Source: Cryptomeria japonica
Taxonomy: Eukaryota; Streptophyta; Pinopsida; Cupressales; Cupressaceae
Assembly: GCF_030272615.1 (NCBI RefSeq)
Contig: NC_081406.1
Coordinates: 190,459,891 to 190,523,890 of the forward strand
Length of the DNA: 64,000 bases
Direction: 5' to 3'
Positions 31,136 to 44,207 of this stretch are shown here, piece after piece (position 1 is the stretch's first letter; each line of letters opens with the position of its first letter). Under the pieces are notes generated by a model. The model searched no databases, was not told the DNA's origin, and saw nothing but the letters and a program-made list of their open reading frames with translations. The translations under genes were made by a program, and so were the position numbers.

Positions 31136-31778
31136 CCAATGTCTAGAAAGGCAAGGAATATGATAGGTGAATAAATAGGCTTTCTGAAATGATGGTGGAT
31201 AGAGGGAAGACAAAGGCCTTTTATTATGGAGACAATACGGATGCAATTTTCAAGGGCTATTGCGTGATGGGACAAGAGACTGGATATGACAATGTAAAGC
31301 AGTGACATGGCATGAGGGACATGTCAAGAGGTTTTTGAAAAACATGTTTTGCACTTCACGTCCTTATGTCAGTTCAAGATCAAGGAATGAAAAAGAGTGT
31401 ATGGATAGTGATAAGATATGGATAGGATAAGCAAGACCAAGAATGGATAAGGGACATGGACTGAAGGTTGGGGTAGGATACGGGATAGTGGCAGAAAGTT
31501 GCAATAAGCCAGGGAATATGGATGAAAGGTTATAATAAGCAAATGGATAAAGACCGAAAGCTATGATAGACTGAAAGCTGTGAACAAGATGCATGATTCT
31601 CATGAAGATCCTCAGCCTTGTCAAGATCAAAGGTGGAAAGAGGAAATGGACATGAGGGACAATAGGATATGAAGGGTAATGACATGGGTTCGATAGGATA
31701 ATGAAGGGCAATAGGATATGAAGGAGGAAACCTGCCCCCAAGTGTGGTGTGCAAGAAGTTCATAAATTACGCATGATG

Positions 31779-31839
31779 CCTGTTTGCCAGGTTTTCATCA
31801 TGGTACTTGCCCAAGGTGCCTGTTTACCAGGTTTTCACC
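31779..31839 (-). other. Element 2 GTGAAAAC-hairpin modules
   Basis: On the minus strand two modules read (G/C)RTGAAAACCTGG plus AAACAGG: hairpin 31,831-31,819 (CCTG-GTAAA-CAGG) and hairpin 31,791-31,779 (CCTG-GCAAA-CAGG), 40 nt apart. The spacer GGGCAAGTACCATG matches element 1 at about 19,786-19,799. Confidence 0.8.
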
Positions 31840-32071
31840 AGTGGACGAATTATTTTTGCTTTACTTTTTTTCTTTTGTCTTTTTTTTTTTTTTTTCACTT
31901 TTTGACTTTTTCAGAAGAAGATGGACACATGATAGGGGATGGAAGAAAGACTCAAGCGTTTTATTGTTTGGAGAGTAGCCTTAAAAAAAATGGACCATGA
32001 CCTTTAAAAGCATGCTCAACGACGTTGGTAGGATAAGGATATGGAAAATAAGATGAAACTAAGGCGAGGAT

Positions 32072-34899
32072 TTATGCAAAGGATTGGATCAATGGGATGG
32101 AAGGATGGAAAATATGCATTGGATAATGGATAGGATATTGGAAGAATTGGGCTTCAGTGGATGGAAATGTTGGCAAGATCGACAATGGCACACACCTTGA
32201 GGGGTGATGGACTGATGGAGGAAAAATGTATTTTGGATATTGAGATTTGGATGGAGAAATAGCTTGGGATTTTGGGACATAAGGGCCCAAAATGGAAGAA
32301 GGAGGTGATGGAGGAATAAATTTGAGAGGTTTGGAGGGAGGAATAACAATTTTGGATGCCAAGTTGGATTTTTCTATAAGCTTTTGTGCTCCAAGGAGCT
32401 TCTTGGGGATCCATATGGTTTTTGATTTTTCATGCTTTTGTGGTTCCTTGGAGTGCATTGCTTGCACAAGGGATTTAGGAACCCATATATATTTTGACTT
32501 TGCTTTATTTTGCTTAGTGGGCCTTTCTGACCTTTTGGATATATTTTTTTCTTTATAGATCATATTGTTCTTTGTTTTGACATGTCAATTATATTAGACA
32601 TGTTGATTCTTGAATACATGTGGATTGCTAGACTTATGATGCTTATAATTGGCATCCAAATTGCTTGGAAGAGGGAATGAATGTTGGTGTGGATGGGAAT
32701 GATATGGAGGCATGTGGGATGGATGGAAGGTTCTCCAAGATGTGTGCCTTTGGTGATGTTGCATAGGAGATGGAGGGATATAGGGACCTAGAATGGTTAG
32801 AAAGTATGATGGGGAAGGGATATGTTTGGATTTTGAAGGATGGATACCAACGTCTTGAGGAATTTCACTGGGGCCATGACCCTTAATATTTTCTTTCACA
32901 TGAAGGGATTCTTGCTTATGGAGATCTACCCCTATGCCTTTATGAATATCTTGACTTGTAGGATACTCTTTTCTTGGGGAAGAAGACGCGAGTCCATTAT
33001 GAGGTGGATATGATATGAGAGAAATAATGAGATCTTGAAGTGGATCGGATTGCACCAAAGTGGAAGAACCCATTATGCATGTCAAGGGTTCATGAACATC
33101 TTGCACTAACATGTTAGAATCATGAGGGGGACTAGGATTGTGTGGTGGACATGGTTCAGTGACAGGCTCTTCAAGAGATGGAATGGGAGAATTAATGGGA
33201 TCACCAAAAGAAATGTGATCTTGGAGTGTATATGGAGGATTAAGACAAGGAGATGGAGGAACAAAAGGATCTTGTGGAGGATTTAAAGAAATAATTTGAT
33301 CTTGACAAGGAGGAAGATCATTGGAATCCTCTTTAAAGGTGCTTTTCTCTTGAATTTTAATGGGATCATCATAAAGGATGGAAAGGATATCTTGATCTTT
33401 CTTAGGAAGTGAAATGCCAATGGGATTTGAAAGGACATTTTTTTCATGAAATGGAAGGGGATCATTTGGGATTGGATGGACTGGGATATCTTGATCTTTC
33501 TTGGGGAATGGAGTGTCAATAGGGCTTTGGATATGATGGACAAGAATAGGGGAATCATCATGAGTGTCTAGGAACATGGGGTCCTGGTCAACAATTGGAT
33601 GGGATGATAAGGTTTCAGGATCTTGATCTTGATTTTCTTTAGGACTCATTTCTTCATGCTCTAAATTATCCTCTTGACATGAGGTTGGACTTTGGATATG
33701 CATGGGGGATTTGGACAAGGAATCAATGTTTTGGCATGAAGGAAATGCATTTTGAACATTTGTGATGGATTCTAGCAAGGAATCAATGCTTGAACATGAG
33801 GAAGAGGGACTTCAAATGGGGTCTTCTAAAACAGGTAATGGCAATAAAGTGCATGGTGGCATTGGGTCTTGTATTTTTGAAACATGACAAGGATGTGCAT
33901 CATGAACTGGATTATCGTGGCAATCAATTATGGATATCTCTTGGATAATTGCATCCTTGGGTGTATTGTGTGATGAGGACAATATGGAAGGTTCTTGTGA
34001 AACTTCTAAAGGTGTAGGGATAGATGCCACTGGAGAGTCAATTTGTTTGTGGGGGAAGAGGCATTGCTAGACATAAGTGTATTATTTTGATCTTCCTCAA
34101 AGAACTCACTTGGTAATTTCCTTAAGATCATTGCAATAAAGCCACCTTTCTTTCAAGGTTTTGACATAGTTGTATCTGGAATTTGAACTTGTTTGGCAAG
34201 GATTTGGTCTTGGTTTGATGTCATGTTTTGATATTGGACTTGTTTCAATTGTTCTGACATGTTTGAAACTTGGGTTGGTGTGTGTTGCAACCTTTGTTTT
34301 TGAATGTTTGGTTGCGGTTGTTGACATTGATATGTTGATTGAACTTGTTGATATTCCACCATTGGTTGAACCATTTGTGGACATTGTATAGTTGGTTGGA
34401 CATATTGTTGAAATTGGACCATTGGTTGTATTGGTTGGACAATTGGTTGAACCATTGGTTGTATTGGTTGAAAATCTGATTGATAGTAAACACCTTCTTG
34501 TTCTTGTTGTGGAGGCACATAATGTCGAAATTGATGTTGTCTCTTTTCTTGAAATTGTTTCATCATCTCTATTTGGGAGAGGAGAGTTGGTATGTCTGAT
34601 CGTTCAAGAAGAGATCTTACATCAATTGGCTCAATCTTTGGATTTCGACCTGGAAATTTTTGAAACATTTTGGACATTTGTGATCTATTCTTCTCAATGT
34701 TTTTCACTCTTTGTTCCAATATCTCCTCTTCTTGAGCTAGTTTCTCCTCTAGTTTTTGTATTTGGAGATTTACATCATCATGATAAGTTTGACCGATATT
34801 GCCTTGTTGTTGGGTTGGATAGAATTATGATTGCCTTGTCGGTTGATATATCAAACTTTGTTGCATCATTGGTGCTTGGAACCTTGTTTCAATAGACAT
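32072..34899 (-). pseudogene. Element 2 gag-like Gln/Pro-rich ORF, broken
   Basis: From ATG 34,899 the frame has a stop after 23 codons, then runs on with an N-terminal coiled coil (LEEKLAQEEEILEQRVKNIEKN). A glutamine-rich block (QPIQPMVQPIVQPIQ, about 34,480-34,400) follows. After a frame change near 34,100 comes a long Pro/Asp/His-rich part (34,030-32,594, stops at 33,812 and 32,594). The tail (32,563-32,072) contains IWVPK and IWIPK repeats. I recognise no capsid, zinc knuckle or enzyme. Its position between leader and post-integrase module says gag, but the protein is unlike gag of element 1. It may be a replacement ORF that helps a helper element mobilise it. Confidence 0.6.
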
Positions 34900-36976
34900 G
34901 TCACTATGCAAATGCAATATTTTTGGAATTTTTCAAGGATAATGTATGATATGCAACTAAATGCAACCTAAATAGATGAAAATTCAATCTACGACAAGAA
35001 TGCAACCTATGCTTTTGGTTGTTTTTCGAGATTTTGACAAACTTTTTGGAATGCAAATCTAAAAGAGACCCTTAGGAAATTGGAATGATGTCTAGACCTC
35101 AAAGGACAAAAGGACCAAGTGACAAAAGGACAAAATGACAATTTCTCCCCTATATGCTTGGATACTAAGCTAGGTTTGACCAAATGACATTGATGACAAA
35201 AACACAAAAGGTTTGACAAGGTCTAGGCTTCTTAACAATGACTTAGGGTTTATCAAAGATTTGGATTACTCAAGTATGATAAAACCTAGTTTTGACACTA
35301 TATGCAAAGGGACAATTACTATGCAAATTACCCTAATATGATATGATAATGACCTGAGCTTAATGAAGAGACCTAGGGTATGCAAATGTGACCTAATGTT
35401 ATGAGGACAAGGATGCAAATGCAAATGTATGACAATGTCAACCTAAGACAAAACCTAAGGTTGAATTATGAAATGCAAGAGGACACATGCAAATGGATGC
35501 AAAGGAGTATGACCTAGGTGAAACTTAACCTTGGTAATTGATAATGAATTTGCAAAAATGCAAACCTAGGATGAACCTAAATCTAAGTGACATGAATGTT
35601 GAGACAAGGTTTTGAAAAATGTTTGACAACCATGTTTGAAGGTGTTTTTGAATTTTGTTGAATGAAATGTTCTTGTGTTTACCCTTGTTTTGAATCAATT
35701 TGGCTTGCTTTTGAAATGAGATGCAATTCAACTTTTGACAAGCAAAGAAGACAAGATATTTCCACTTAGACTCAAGACAATCATGCTCATTCCCACATTT
35801 CTTATGGTAGGCAAGGACATTAGGTACTTGAGAGGTAGACTCGTTATGGGATTCAAGGAGAATACACAGATGCTTGACCCCACGGGCTCCCCTCCACGGC
35901 ACTCACTTCTCAGGGTAGCCAAGCATCAATCCCCATGGAAATCTCCCCATGGCGAACTTAGTATCTCTTCCAAGTATCCGAACTTGTCCTTCTCAAGCAA
36001 CTAGAAGGGTTTTTGGCCTCTAAAAACAAGGTGTTTAGTAAGGATTTCTGTTAAGTGTTACTCCTTGATGTTACACAAGCATGATTGAGACATTAAGCCC
36101 ACCAAGATACCAAACAAATGTAGTCTCTTAAGCATGATTTAGACCATGAGGTCCTACTTAGATGTTGATATGAGAAAGAGTCCAAGGGTCATCACTTCCC
36201 AAGTAACTACAATTCCCATGTAACCCTTCCTTCAAAGCTTTCGCTCATCAGGTATTTGTTTATAGTGAGTTAGAATGCTAAGGTATTCTAGCCGTACTCA
36301 CTTTGGGTCGTTCCCTTCTCATGATTGTCACTTGCTTGCAAAAGCAAATGGTCAGGAAGGCAGGCCCTCTAAAGGTGACACACAATCAAAAACATGAGTA
36401 TGATATCGAAGATCTGGATTTCTGATCACCTTAAGAAGGATGAGAGCATACTCTCCTACTCCAATGTCAAACTCAACAATAAAAGCAAACATACATTCAT
36501 TCCATCCTATTTAGAAATCATACTAGGTGCCTAAATATTAATTGCAAACACAAAGTTTGGTTGTATGTCCAAGGCAACCTGCAAAACCCAAGTTAGAAGT
36601 TTGATATGCTTAGTCTTTGACTATTGAATCTGCATAAAGCGTGTTAGTAGTTTCATTTGTTGTCTTTGCCATGCGTAATGCCACGGTGCTACACAAAGAA
36701 TCAGTACCAAAAACCAAAAAGCAGAAACAAAATGCAAAACAAACCAATTTTTAAGCAAAACACTACATTTTTACCTCTGTTTCTGGACTTTACACAGGTG
36801 CAGAACTCATGACACAGGCACAAAATGTATCTAACATAGGCACAAAATGCATAACATAGACGCAAGTTGTCTCACACAGGCGCAGAAGTCCCTAGAAAAC
36901 CCTGCATTACCTTGTTTCTTGGGTTTTTGACCTGCAAATCATCTCAAAAGCACTCCAAAGCATGGTTAGAGGGTTA
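34900..36976 (-). other. Element 2 leader
   Basis: Homologous to the leader of element 1 between about 36,400 and 35,840 on the minus strand (GAGGGCCTGCCTTCC, GAGATACTAAGTTCGCCATG, GAAGTGAGTGCCG). The conserved hairpin is CCATGG-loop-CCATGG at 35,952-35,933. Near the primer site (36,890-36,790) are five degenerate CTGCGCCTGTGT words. Confidence 0.75.
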
Positions 36977-36995
36977 GTTCACATCGGGTTCACCA
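36977..36995 (-). other. Element 2 primer binding site
   Basis: The minus strand reads TGGTGAACCCGATGTGAAC, starting 5 nt inside the LTR end. TGG pairs with a tRNA CCA end. It differs from the site of element 1, and I did not identify the tRNA. Confidence 0.65.
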
Positions 36996-37000
36996 ATTAA

Positions 37001-38570
37001 TGTAGCTAGGAAATCAGAAATCATCAAAGCATATCAAAACTAATCTAGCTCAATCACGAAAACTAAAATGCAATGATCTATCCTAACACACTCAATAAAG
37101 ACATGAAAATGAAACATTCAAAACTGAAGACTATGCAAACCAAATTTTGATCTAAATGCTTCCTTCATGCGGCTCCATTGTCCTTCTTTCTTCTCCAAAT
37201 AGCCTTTGTTTGTGAATCTCACCTTCAAGTGCATACACATGAGATGAAAGTAAGTAGACAAGATATTGGCACAAGAGTACTTGAAGCGTGATTGATTTGA
37301 CAAAGTGATTAGAAATTCGATAATCTGATTCTTTGATAATGTGATTAGGGGTTTTGATTGAAGAAAATCATCCAATTTATAGATAAATTGGAGAAAAGAC
37401 AAGATTAGCATGACATTGATATTTTGGCAATTGATTTCGAAAATGACACAATTGAGTGGAAAGAGGAAGGTCATGACACCTTCTATGTCATGAATTAAGA
37501 CATATTTCCAATGCAAAGCTTAGAGAACTAGAACCTTATGACATCTTGCTATGCCAAGAGTATGACGCATGAGAAATTCATGCTTCCACCGAAGCACAAA
37601 AATAGGGAGAAACTAGAGATAAATTAATTAGGTGGAAATTAAATTTGACAAATTAGAAAATAGGTGGAAATTAGGAATTAGAAATTTAGAAATTTAGGAA
37701 ATTAGAGAATGAGGAAATTAGGAATTTAGTGAATTAATTAATGATTTCTCATTTATTAATTAATTCACAAAGAGGGAATGAAAAATTAGGTAAATCAATT
37801 AATAATTTGTCATTTATTAATTAATTCATAAAAAGAGGAATAATTAGTTAACCAATTAAATTAAACATTTAATTGTGACATGAAAACCTAGGATAAATAA
37901 AAAAATTATTTAACCTAGAGGGAGAAAATGGAGAGAAAATGACAAACAAGTTTAAATGAATAAATCATAAAACCCTAGAAGATAAATTAGGAATGCAAGG
38001 ACGACAATTAGGTCTTGATGTAAGATTGACTTGATGTCGATTCGATTTGATCATGATTTTGAATTGATAAACAATTTGATTGATAAATGCGCCAATTGAT
38101 GAGGAACAATGACTAATTGATCCAAATTGACATGATTGAGAAGACGACGACGATTGATGATAAATTGATCGCAAGATGACAAAATTGACAAGAGGATAAG
38201 GATCGATGACAAAATAGATTGTAAGGCGATAAGATTGAAAATGACCATGATCGATGACAAAATCGATCGCAAGATGACAAAATTGAAAAGAGGACAAAAC
38301 CCTAATTAGGATTGACGATGTCCAAAATGAGCACGCACATTGATGTGATAGGATCGATCAAAATCACGACTGAAAATTATTGTTGACAAGACCGATTTCG
38401 AAAGTGAGACAATTGAAGAAATGCAGAAGAATGACTCGACACTCGCAAATGATAAAAACCAAGTGTGCAACATAGAAGAAATGTTAATGCGACGCAAAAA
38501 CCTAAAATGAGGCAATGCGCAAATGTTAAAGTATGACTCCGCAAGCGTTGACCATTTTTAGGTGTCTACA
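37001..38570 (-). repeat. Element 2 5' LTR
   Basis: 1,570 bp on the minus strand from TGTAGACACCTAAAA to CTAGCTACA. It shares its first 15 bases with the element 1 LTR. It holds AT palindromes built on ATTAATTAAT (37,738-37,832) and a roughly 53-bp unit in tandem (38,150-38,290, GATCGATGACAAAAT). Confidence 0.82.
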
Positions 38571-40731
38571 ATAAAGTTTAAGCCTAAAATGGTTAAGATA
38601 AGTGTATGGCATAATTGGTGAGATAGAAAACTTTCAATTCAGAGGTTATAAGTTTTAAACCCAAAAAGTTAGTGTTTTACTTATATCATCTAACACATGT
38701 ATATCTTATAGGAATATACATTATTAGATAGTCATATATGCCCCCCCCGCAAATATAGTATATAGGAGTTATAAAATGTCATTGTAATAAAATGCACTAT
38801 TAGTTAAATTTGAGACATTCAAAATAAAAAAAAAATCTTCTATCAACTTATGCTTATGTTTTTTGAGCTCTTAGTAATTTTCATAATAATTTAAATATTA
38901 AAATCTAGGAGGGGTTAAAATGGAAAATCCACCAAGAGGCTAGAAAACCATTCCTTTTTGAAGTAAGCTTCACCTACACAATGAGTATGGATTTTGAATA
39001 CTATTTTTGGTAGTAGTGGATGATTTAATTTTTAGTTTAGTGGTGTATGTTCCAATTTAGTGTTATTGTGTGTTTTGTTAAATTATGCTAAGTTCTGGTT
39101 TCTCTTTTTTGAGCATTAATGTGGAGCAGTAGTTTGGTAGAGTTATGTTATTATATTTCAACCTCTTGATTGATAAGGGAACATAGGTTTTCACAATAAA
39201 GTTAGTGATTGATTTTATCTTTTGACAAGTTTTCCTATATGTGGTCACACAATTGGTCATTGAATGAGGATGCACTTGAATATTATAGGTACATGGAATC
39301 ATGTCGACAATGGTCATTGCAATTGCATGATGAATGAAATTTGTCATATAGTATGTGGTATAAATGGCTACACACATGCCAATTGATTAATTTTAGTATG
39401 ATAATGCTAAGAAGTGTGAAAAAGAGGAAACAGATCTTGAAACTGTGGAAGGTAGTGGCATAGGGCACTAGATGTATATGACTGCTAGGTGTTGATAAAA
39501 TAATAATGTGATGCAAATGGATAGGTATCAAGAGGATGTGTACACATGTTGATATTGGTTTAGAAATACTAAGAGATAGGAGATTGAGTTTACATAATAG
39601 CTGGATGAGTTAGATTGATGAATGCTTTAGATTTTCTTTTAGTCACCTTTGTATCAAGTGGTGGTTGTTATTTTTATGACATTAGTTTAATAATTTATGT
39701 TTTTTTATTGGTTAGTTAATAGTTGGTTCTTATAAGAAAATTGGTTGTAGAAGTTAAAAGAGTGAAGGCATTTACAAATATCATTGACTATTTTAATCAA
39801 AATTGAAAAAGCATATAATATATTTTTGTAATTTTCTTTTATATCATTTTACAAATGCAAAATCCTATTAGTTTTTGTAATTGATCTTGGATTATAAACT
39901 TCTATCCTTCAATATTGCAAATAGTTATCCATGTTATTCTACTTTGAAAATATAGAAGACTATTTAGTAGCTAATATAATCATACAATTAGATTTAGATT
40001 ACTACAGTAAATTTTTTAATTAAGTTTTAAAAATAAATTTAGTAATATATGGGTTGCATGTTTTGTGTTATGGTGGATCTAAACCCGACTTCTTGACCAA
40101 CACATCATTGACTTATAAATGAGGATGTGAAATGGGTTGATTTTGATATAATAAATAGTCATTTTATAATACTAAATTTTTAAGTAGGAGTGATGATTTG
40201 AGTCATGACTTAAAATTTATGGTATTTTTAAATATTTAGAAAAGATAAATAGATTTTATAACTCTACTCATATTATTTTCTCTTATGTTTTAAATTTATG
40301 GCGATTAGGCTATCTGTGTGTTTTGACTAATGTGTGAGATGATATATTTTAAATAATTTGCAAGAAAATAATAGGCAGCATGTCCCCTCATCCACACATT
40401 ATAACAGTTTGGACTCACCTACTAAATTTACCATTCATCACCTTAATTAAAATTTGTAAATATGTAAAATTGACCCATCATTTTTATGCTCCCATATTTG
40501 AACACTAAACCTTTACATTCAGATCTCTCATATCAAACCCATATTTCATTACTTTATTATCTAGTTTGAGTCAAATAAATCATAAATTATTAAACACTCA
40601 TCTAGAGGAATTTAGCACATATCAACAAAATATTGTTATACTGACATTTCATTAGTATTTTCTATTAATGGGTTAAGTGTCAAAAAGAAAATAGTTAGAA
40701 AATTAAACTTAGATAGTTTTGAAGGGTAAGA
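38571..40731. other. AT-rich intergenic DNA, no gene seen
   Basis: No supported coding frame. 39,715-39,860 is similar to 28,150-28,290, in the same orientation. A CCCCCCCCG tract occurs at about 38,741. Confidence 0.45.
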
Positions 40732-41106
40732 TTGAATTTTGATGGGGCTTCTTAGGCAATCCATGTAGTAGGTGCTATAATTTGTATTCCCAGGAATATC
40801 AATGGGATATTTTTATTTGGTAACTTCTACTTTTTACATGTTCAAAATCTAATAATGAGGTTGAAAGACAGGTGCTTAAATTATTAGTGTTAAATTTTCT
40901 TACAAGGAAGGTTTTTGGATATAGAGATTGAAGGTGGTTCTCAAGTGACAATAAATGCATAATTAGGAAACTTAATTATTTAAAATTAATGTTGCAAGCA
41001 TATCTTGATGAGATAAGAAAATCAATGGAGCATTTATCAATGACATATTTTTATTCATTATTATAGGGAGCAAAATGTTACAGTTGATTTCCTTCTTGAA
41101 AAATGA
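40732..41106 (+). pseudogene. Decayed RNase H domain (RVT_3 type), probably from a LINE
   Basis: One frame, with stops but no shift, carries the order of motifs of plant LINE RNase H: LNFDGAS at the start (40,732), GAIICIPRNINGIFLFG, then IEIEGGSQVTINA (40,921) and YREQNVTVDFLL near the end (41,062-41,097). The first stop is at 40,753. A domesticated cytosolic RNase H-like gene is an alternative source. Confidence 0.65.
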
Positions 41107-41301
41107 ATAGATAATTCTATATTTTTGGGTATTGAGAGCAAGGTGGTTGATGGAGGGGAGACATTCTTGGACATTATTAATAAAAATGGAATTAAATGTG
41201 ATTAGTTGAGAATTGATACTCCCTAATCCCTTTTCACTCCCATTTGATGAAAAATAAGTCCATTAAAATATTTATTTCTTATTAATTTTTGAGAGATATT
41301 T

Positions 41302-41496
41302 TTTTTTAGACAACAGGAATTGGGTATAGCACCCCCTTATAAACTGCAGTGTGTTGGGTAAACTTTTTAACGTGACCGGTGACACTGGTGTATACTTCCT
41401 TCGGTACCACGTGGGTTGGGAGAGAATAAAGCTCGTGACCTTGTGTTTCACCACTAGAAGCTCTCTCCAATCGAGCTAGGCCCCCAACCCACTTTG
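41302..41496 (-). mobile_element. tRNA-derived SINE with target duplication
   Basis: Minus strand. A-box TAGCTCGATTGG (about 41,481-41,470) and B-box-like AAGGTCACGAGC (about 41,442-41,431) lie in the tRNA-like head. A roughly 130-bp body and an A-rich tail (plus-strand T tract next to 41,302) follow. The flanks TTTTGAGAGATATTT (41,287-41,301) and TTTTGGGAGATATTT (41,497-41,511) form a 15-bp target duplication with one mismatch. It sits about 200 bp downstream of the LINE RNase H remnant. Confidence 0.88.
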
Positions 41497-41511
41497 TTTT
41501 GGGAGATATTT

Positions 41512-44001
41512 CATCTGAAGAAGATATATTTAATTCTATTCTTTGTATATTTTCATAATAAAAGGTTAATTTTGGTAGTCTCATATTTTTTTATTGTAAC
41601 AGGCTATAGGATTTTGGTTGGATTTTAATTATTACTACTATAGGGTAGTGGTTTGGGTTTTAGCATTTTATTCATGGAATGCCATATCAGTTTCTCTTCA
41701 AGAGACTACTAAAGTCTAGACACATCTTACATTTTATTTGAATATTTTTAATTTATTATTCTTTGATCCATATTTTTAATATTTTGAAGGATACCTTGGG
41801 TCCTAGTGATATTGAATATATGGTTGTGATAAAGTCTCATTCCATAATTTTGGATGACATCCATAAAAAATCAAGGAATTGGTGAAGAATTTGGTTGCTC
41901 ATTGATTTGTTGGAGAGTTGATCCTTTTCAATAATATCAATGAAGAGATATTTTTGGAGCTAGAGCTAGATTTGGTTCCTTTAGTTCTATTTTTCTACCT
42001 AGAGTTGTAAGAATATTTATATGAATGATTTTAATTCCCCCTATTGATATGTTGATATTTTAGTTATTTCAATAACATTTGCATCACATGATAAAAAAAT
42101 ATCATGAGTGTTTTCTTTTTTGTCATCATTTACCAATTATATATTATCTCATTCATATTAAGTGTATAAAGTTAATTGATGGGATATGAATTCCTAGCCT
42201 ATCAAAAACTTCTTCATATTGTCCTCTAGGTAGTAGTTGATGGTGCAAAAATTATGCTAAAGAGCATTGATAGTCTATTCTCAGTGGGGTATTCTATTCC
42301 TCATTAGTGGATGGCCTCCCCATAGATTGTCGTATACTAATTGTATATTTTGTTTTTTTTATTTGTTGCTTATACTTCTCTAAATTTATTCGTTTATGGT
42401 AGCTTATTTTATATTTTAGGAATGCATTTATTTATTATTTTTATTTATTTGATGTTTCTAATTCTATATATAATATCATTATATTTTCATGTTTAATTCA
42501 TTTGGACTAACACTCTTTTTGAGTTGTTCATGGTTTTGTAGTTTTATACACATCTATATCAATCTTTACTATGGGGAGAGACCACCTAAGAGAATGTCAT
42601 GTTAATTTAAAAATATTTCATTAGCATCCAAGGAAGATAATACTCAATTATTTTGTAACTTATTATATGAATCTTTCTCAAAATAGAGAATTTTTTGTTT
42701 GTGTTCCATTATGCAAATACTGGCCTCAAATTACACCATTTTGGATCCAATCTGCAATAATTGGCATTGATTTGCCTTTGTCATGAGCTGATTGCAGATA
42801 TTTGTTATCGACCTATGGTTTGGGGCTTCAACCTGATCATTTTTTTATCAATATGCAAGTTTGAGAGAAGCAGAACGAGTGCTTTGACCTTGCAATTTTT
42901 GTGTGGCTATTGCCATTTGCAATCAATGACTTCTCATTCTTTGGTGCTACTTTTTTCTACTCATCTTTCTAACCATTTACCCTTCCTTTAGCATTATTTT
43001 GTAGTCAGATGCACTTGGAGACTCAACCAATATCCTTGAAGGAAGAGAACATTTGAGCATGGATTCCATAAGAATTACCATTCTATTCTTTGTAAATATG
43101 ATGCAATATTTGTATTCAAAATTTTATTAAGAACGTGAGTCCTCTGTAATAAATTTTTATTATATTTTGTGTACTTAATGTATTAAAGATATTCTTGTTT
43201 GAGCATGTCAGTAATTGTCAGACGACCTAAATCACTTCGATTTTTAGACTTAAAAGTGTTAAACACTTAAAAATTGACTATTGTTTAATTTGTGTGATTT
43301 AATACTGATCATTTGTAATATAACTCTGCCTGAAAGTTTCTACAGCCCATTTGACCATCACCTCGATACCCACAGAGGAATCATGACTTTAGTTCACTAT
43401 TTGCATGCCCTTTATATACAACGTCGACTTGTAGGACCATATGGCTTGGCTCTCAGGTGTTTGGTCTTTCTTTTCAATTGGAGAAATGTTGTGACTATTG
43501 ACTTTCCTTAAGTCTTCAACTTACACATTGATAGGTTTATTTATGTTTCTCGTTATGTTTGTAGTGAAGCAACAAACTTATCTTTAGGTTCTGAAGATAT
43601 GACCAAGTTTATTGTTTCCCTCCACTTGAAAAGACTATCCCATGATCAAATAAATCTCTATTTGGTAGAACCATTAAATTGTGTGCATGCTTATTGAAGA
43701 TGTCAATCTTATTTGGTCTAGGAGTCACATACATTAGATAACCTTTAAAGGAAGGTTAACGCCGTTTTCTTGCCAAACTTTGATACTGCTTAGGTAGGCA
43801 TGTTACTTATGATCTATTCTAGGTAATGTATTAGTTCGCTCCACTTTATTAAAAATATGGTAACAATTTAGAGAGAAATAAGTAAGAGATAACTTATCAC
43901 ACAAATAGGTTATATTGCATTAGTTTTCTTATTCTTTGATTAAGAATTGAGGCCATAGAGGAGTTGAGTTATTAAAGAATCTGAAAAGATTATTATCTTA
44001 T
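41512..44001. other. AT-rich intergenic DNA, no gene seen
   Basis: Only short, compositionally random frames; nothing I can classify. Confidence 0.4.
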
Positions 44002-44155
44002 TATAAATGATCATATTATTAGTTAAATTTTGTGTAAATGACTATAAATGATCATATTATTAGTTAACTTTTGTGTAAATGAAAGAAGTTATTTAAAAGA
44101 AGTCAATATAATTATAATCGTAATTCCATATATTTATGTGTATATATATATACTT

Positions 44156-44194
<39 letters not shown>

Positions 44195-44207
44195 TATATA
44201 TATATAT
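44002..44207. repeat. 41-bp duplication followed by (AAGT)n between TA tracts
   Basis: A 41-bp unit (TATAAATGATCATATTATTA...) occurs twice at 44,002 and 44,043 with one mismatch. About 60 bp further on, (TA)n, about ten AAGT units (44,156-44,194) and a second (TA)n form a compound microsatellite. Confidence 0.9.

Larger units (their letters stand above)
29033..38570 (-). mobile_element. Element 2: non-autonomous Tat-type retroelement, one LTR, no pol
   Basis: Read on the minus strand: a 1,570-bp LTR (38,570-37,001, TGTAGACACC...CTACA), a primer site, and a leader homologous to that of element 1. A long gag-like ORF (34,899-32,072) is followed directly by the same GTGAAAAC-hairpin modules that follow integrase in element 1 (31,839-31,779), then a 3' region with an antisense gene remnant. 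Protease, RT, RNase H and integrase are absent. No 3' LTR in the right orientation is visible; the interior stops at the inverted LTR fragment at 29,032. The body is therefore rearranged or truncated at its 3' end, and I could not check a target duplication. Confidence 0.8.

Noticed and set aside
32594-33778. A 394-codon proline-rich frame as a cellular extensin-like protein
   Set aside because: It has no signal peptide and no SPPPP repeats. It sits between a retroelement leader and a post-integrase module, so it is the ORF of element 2.
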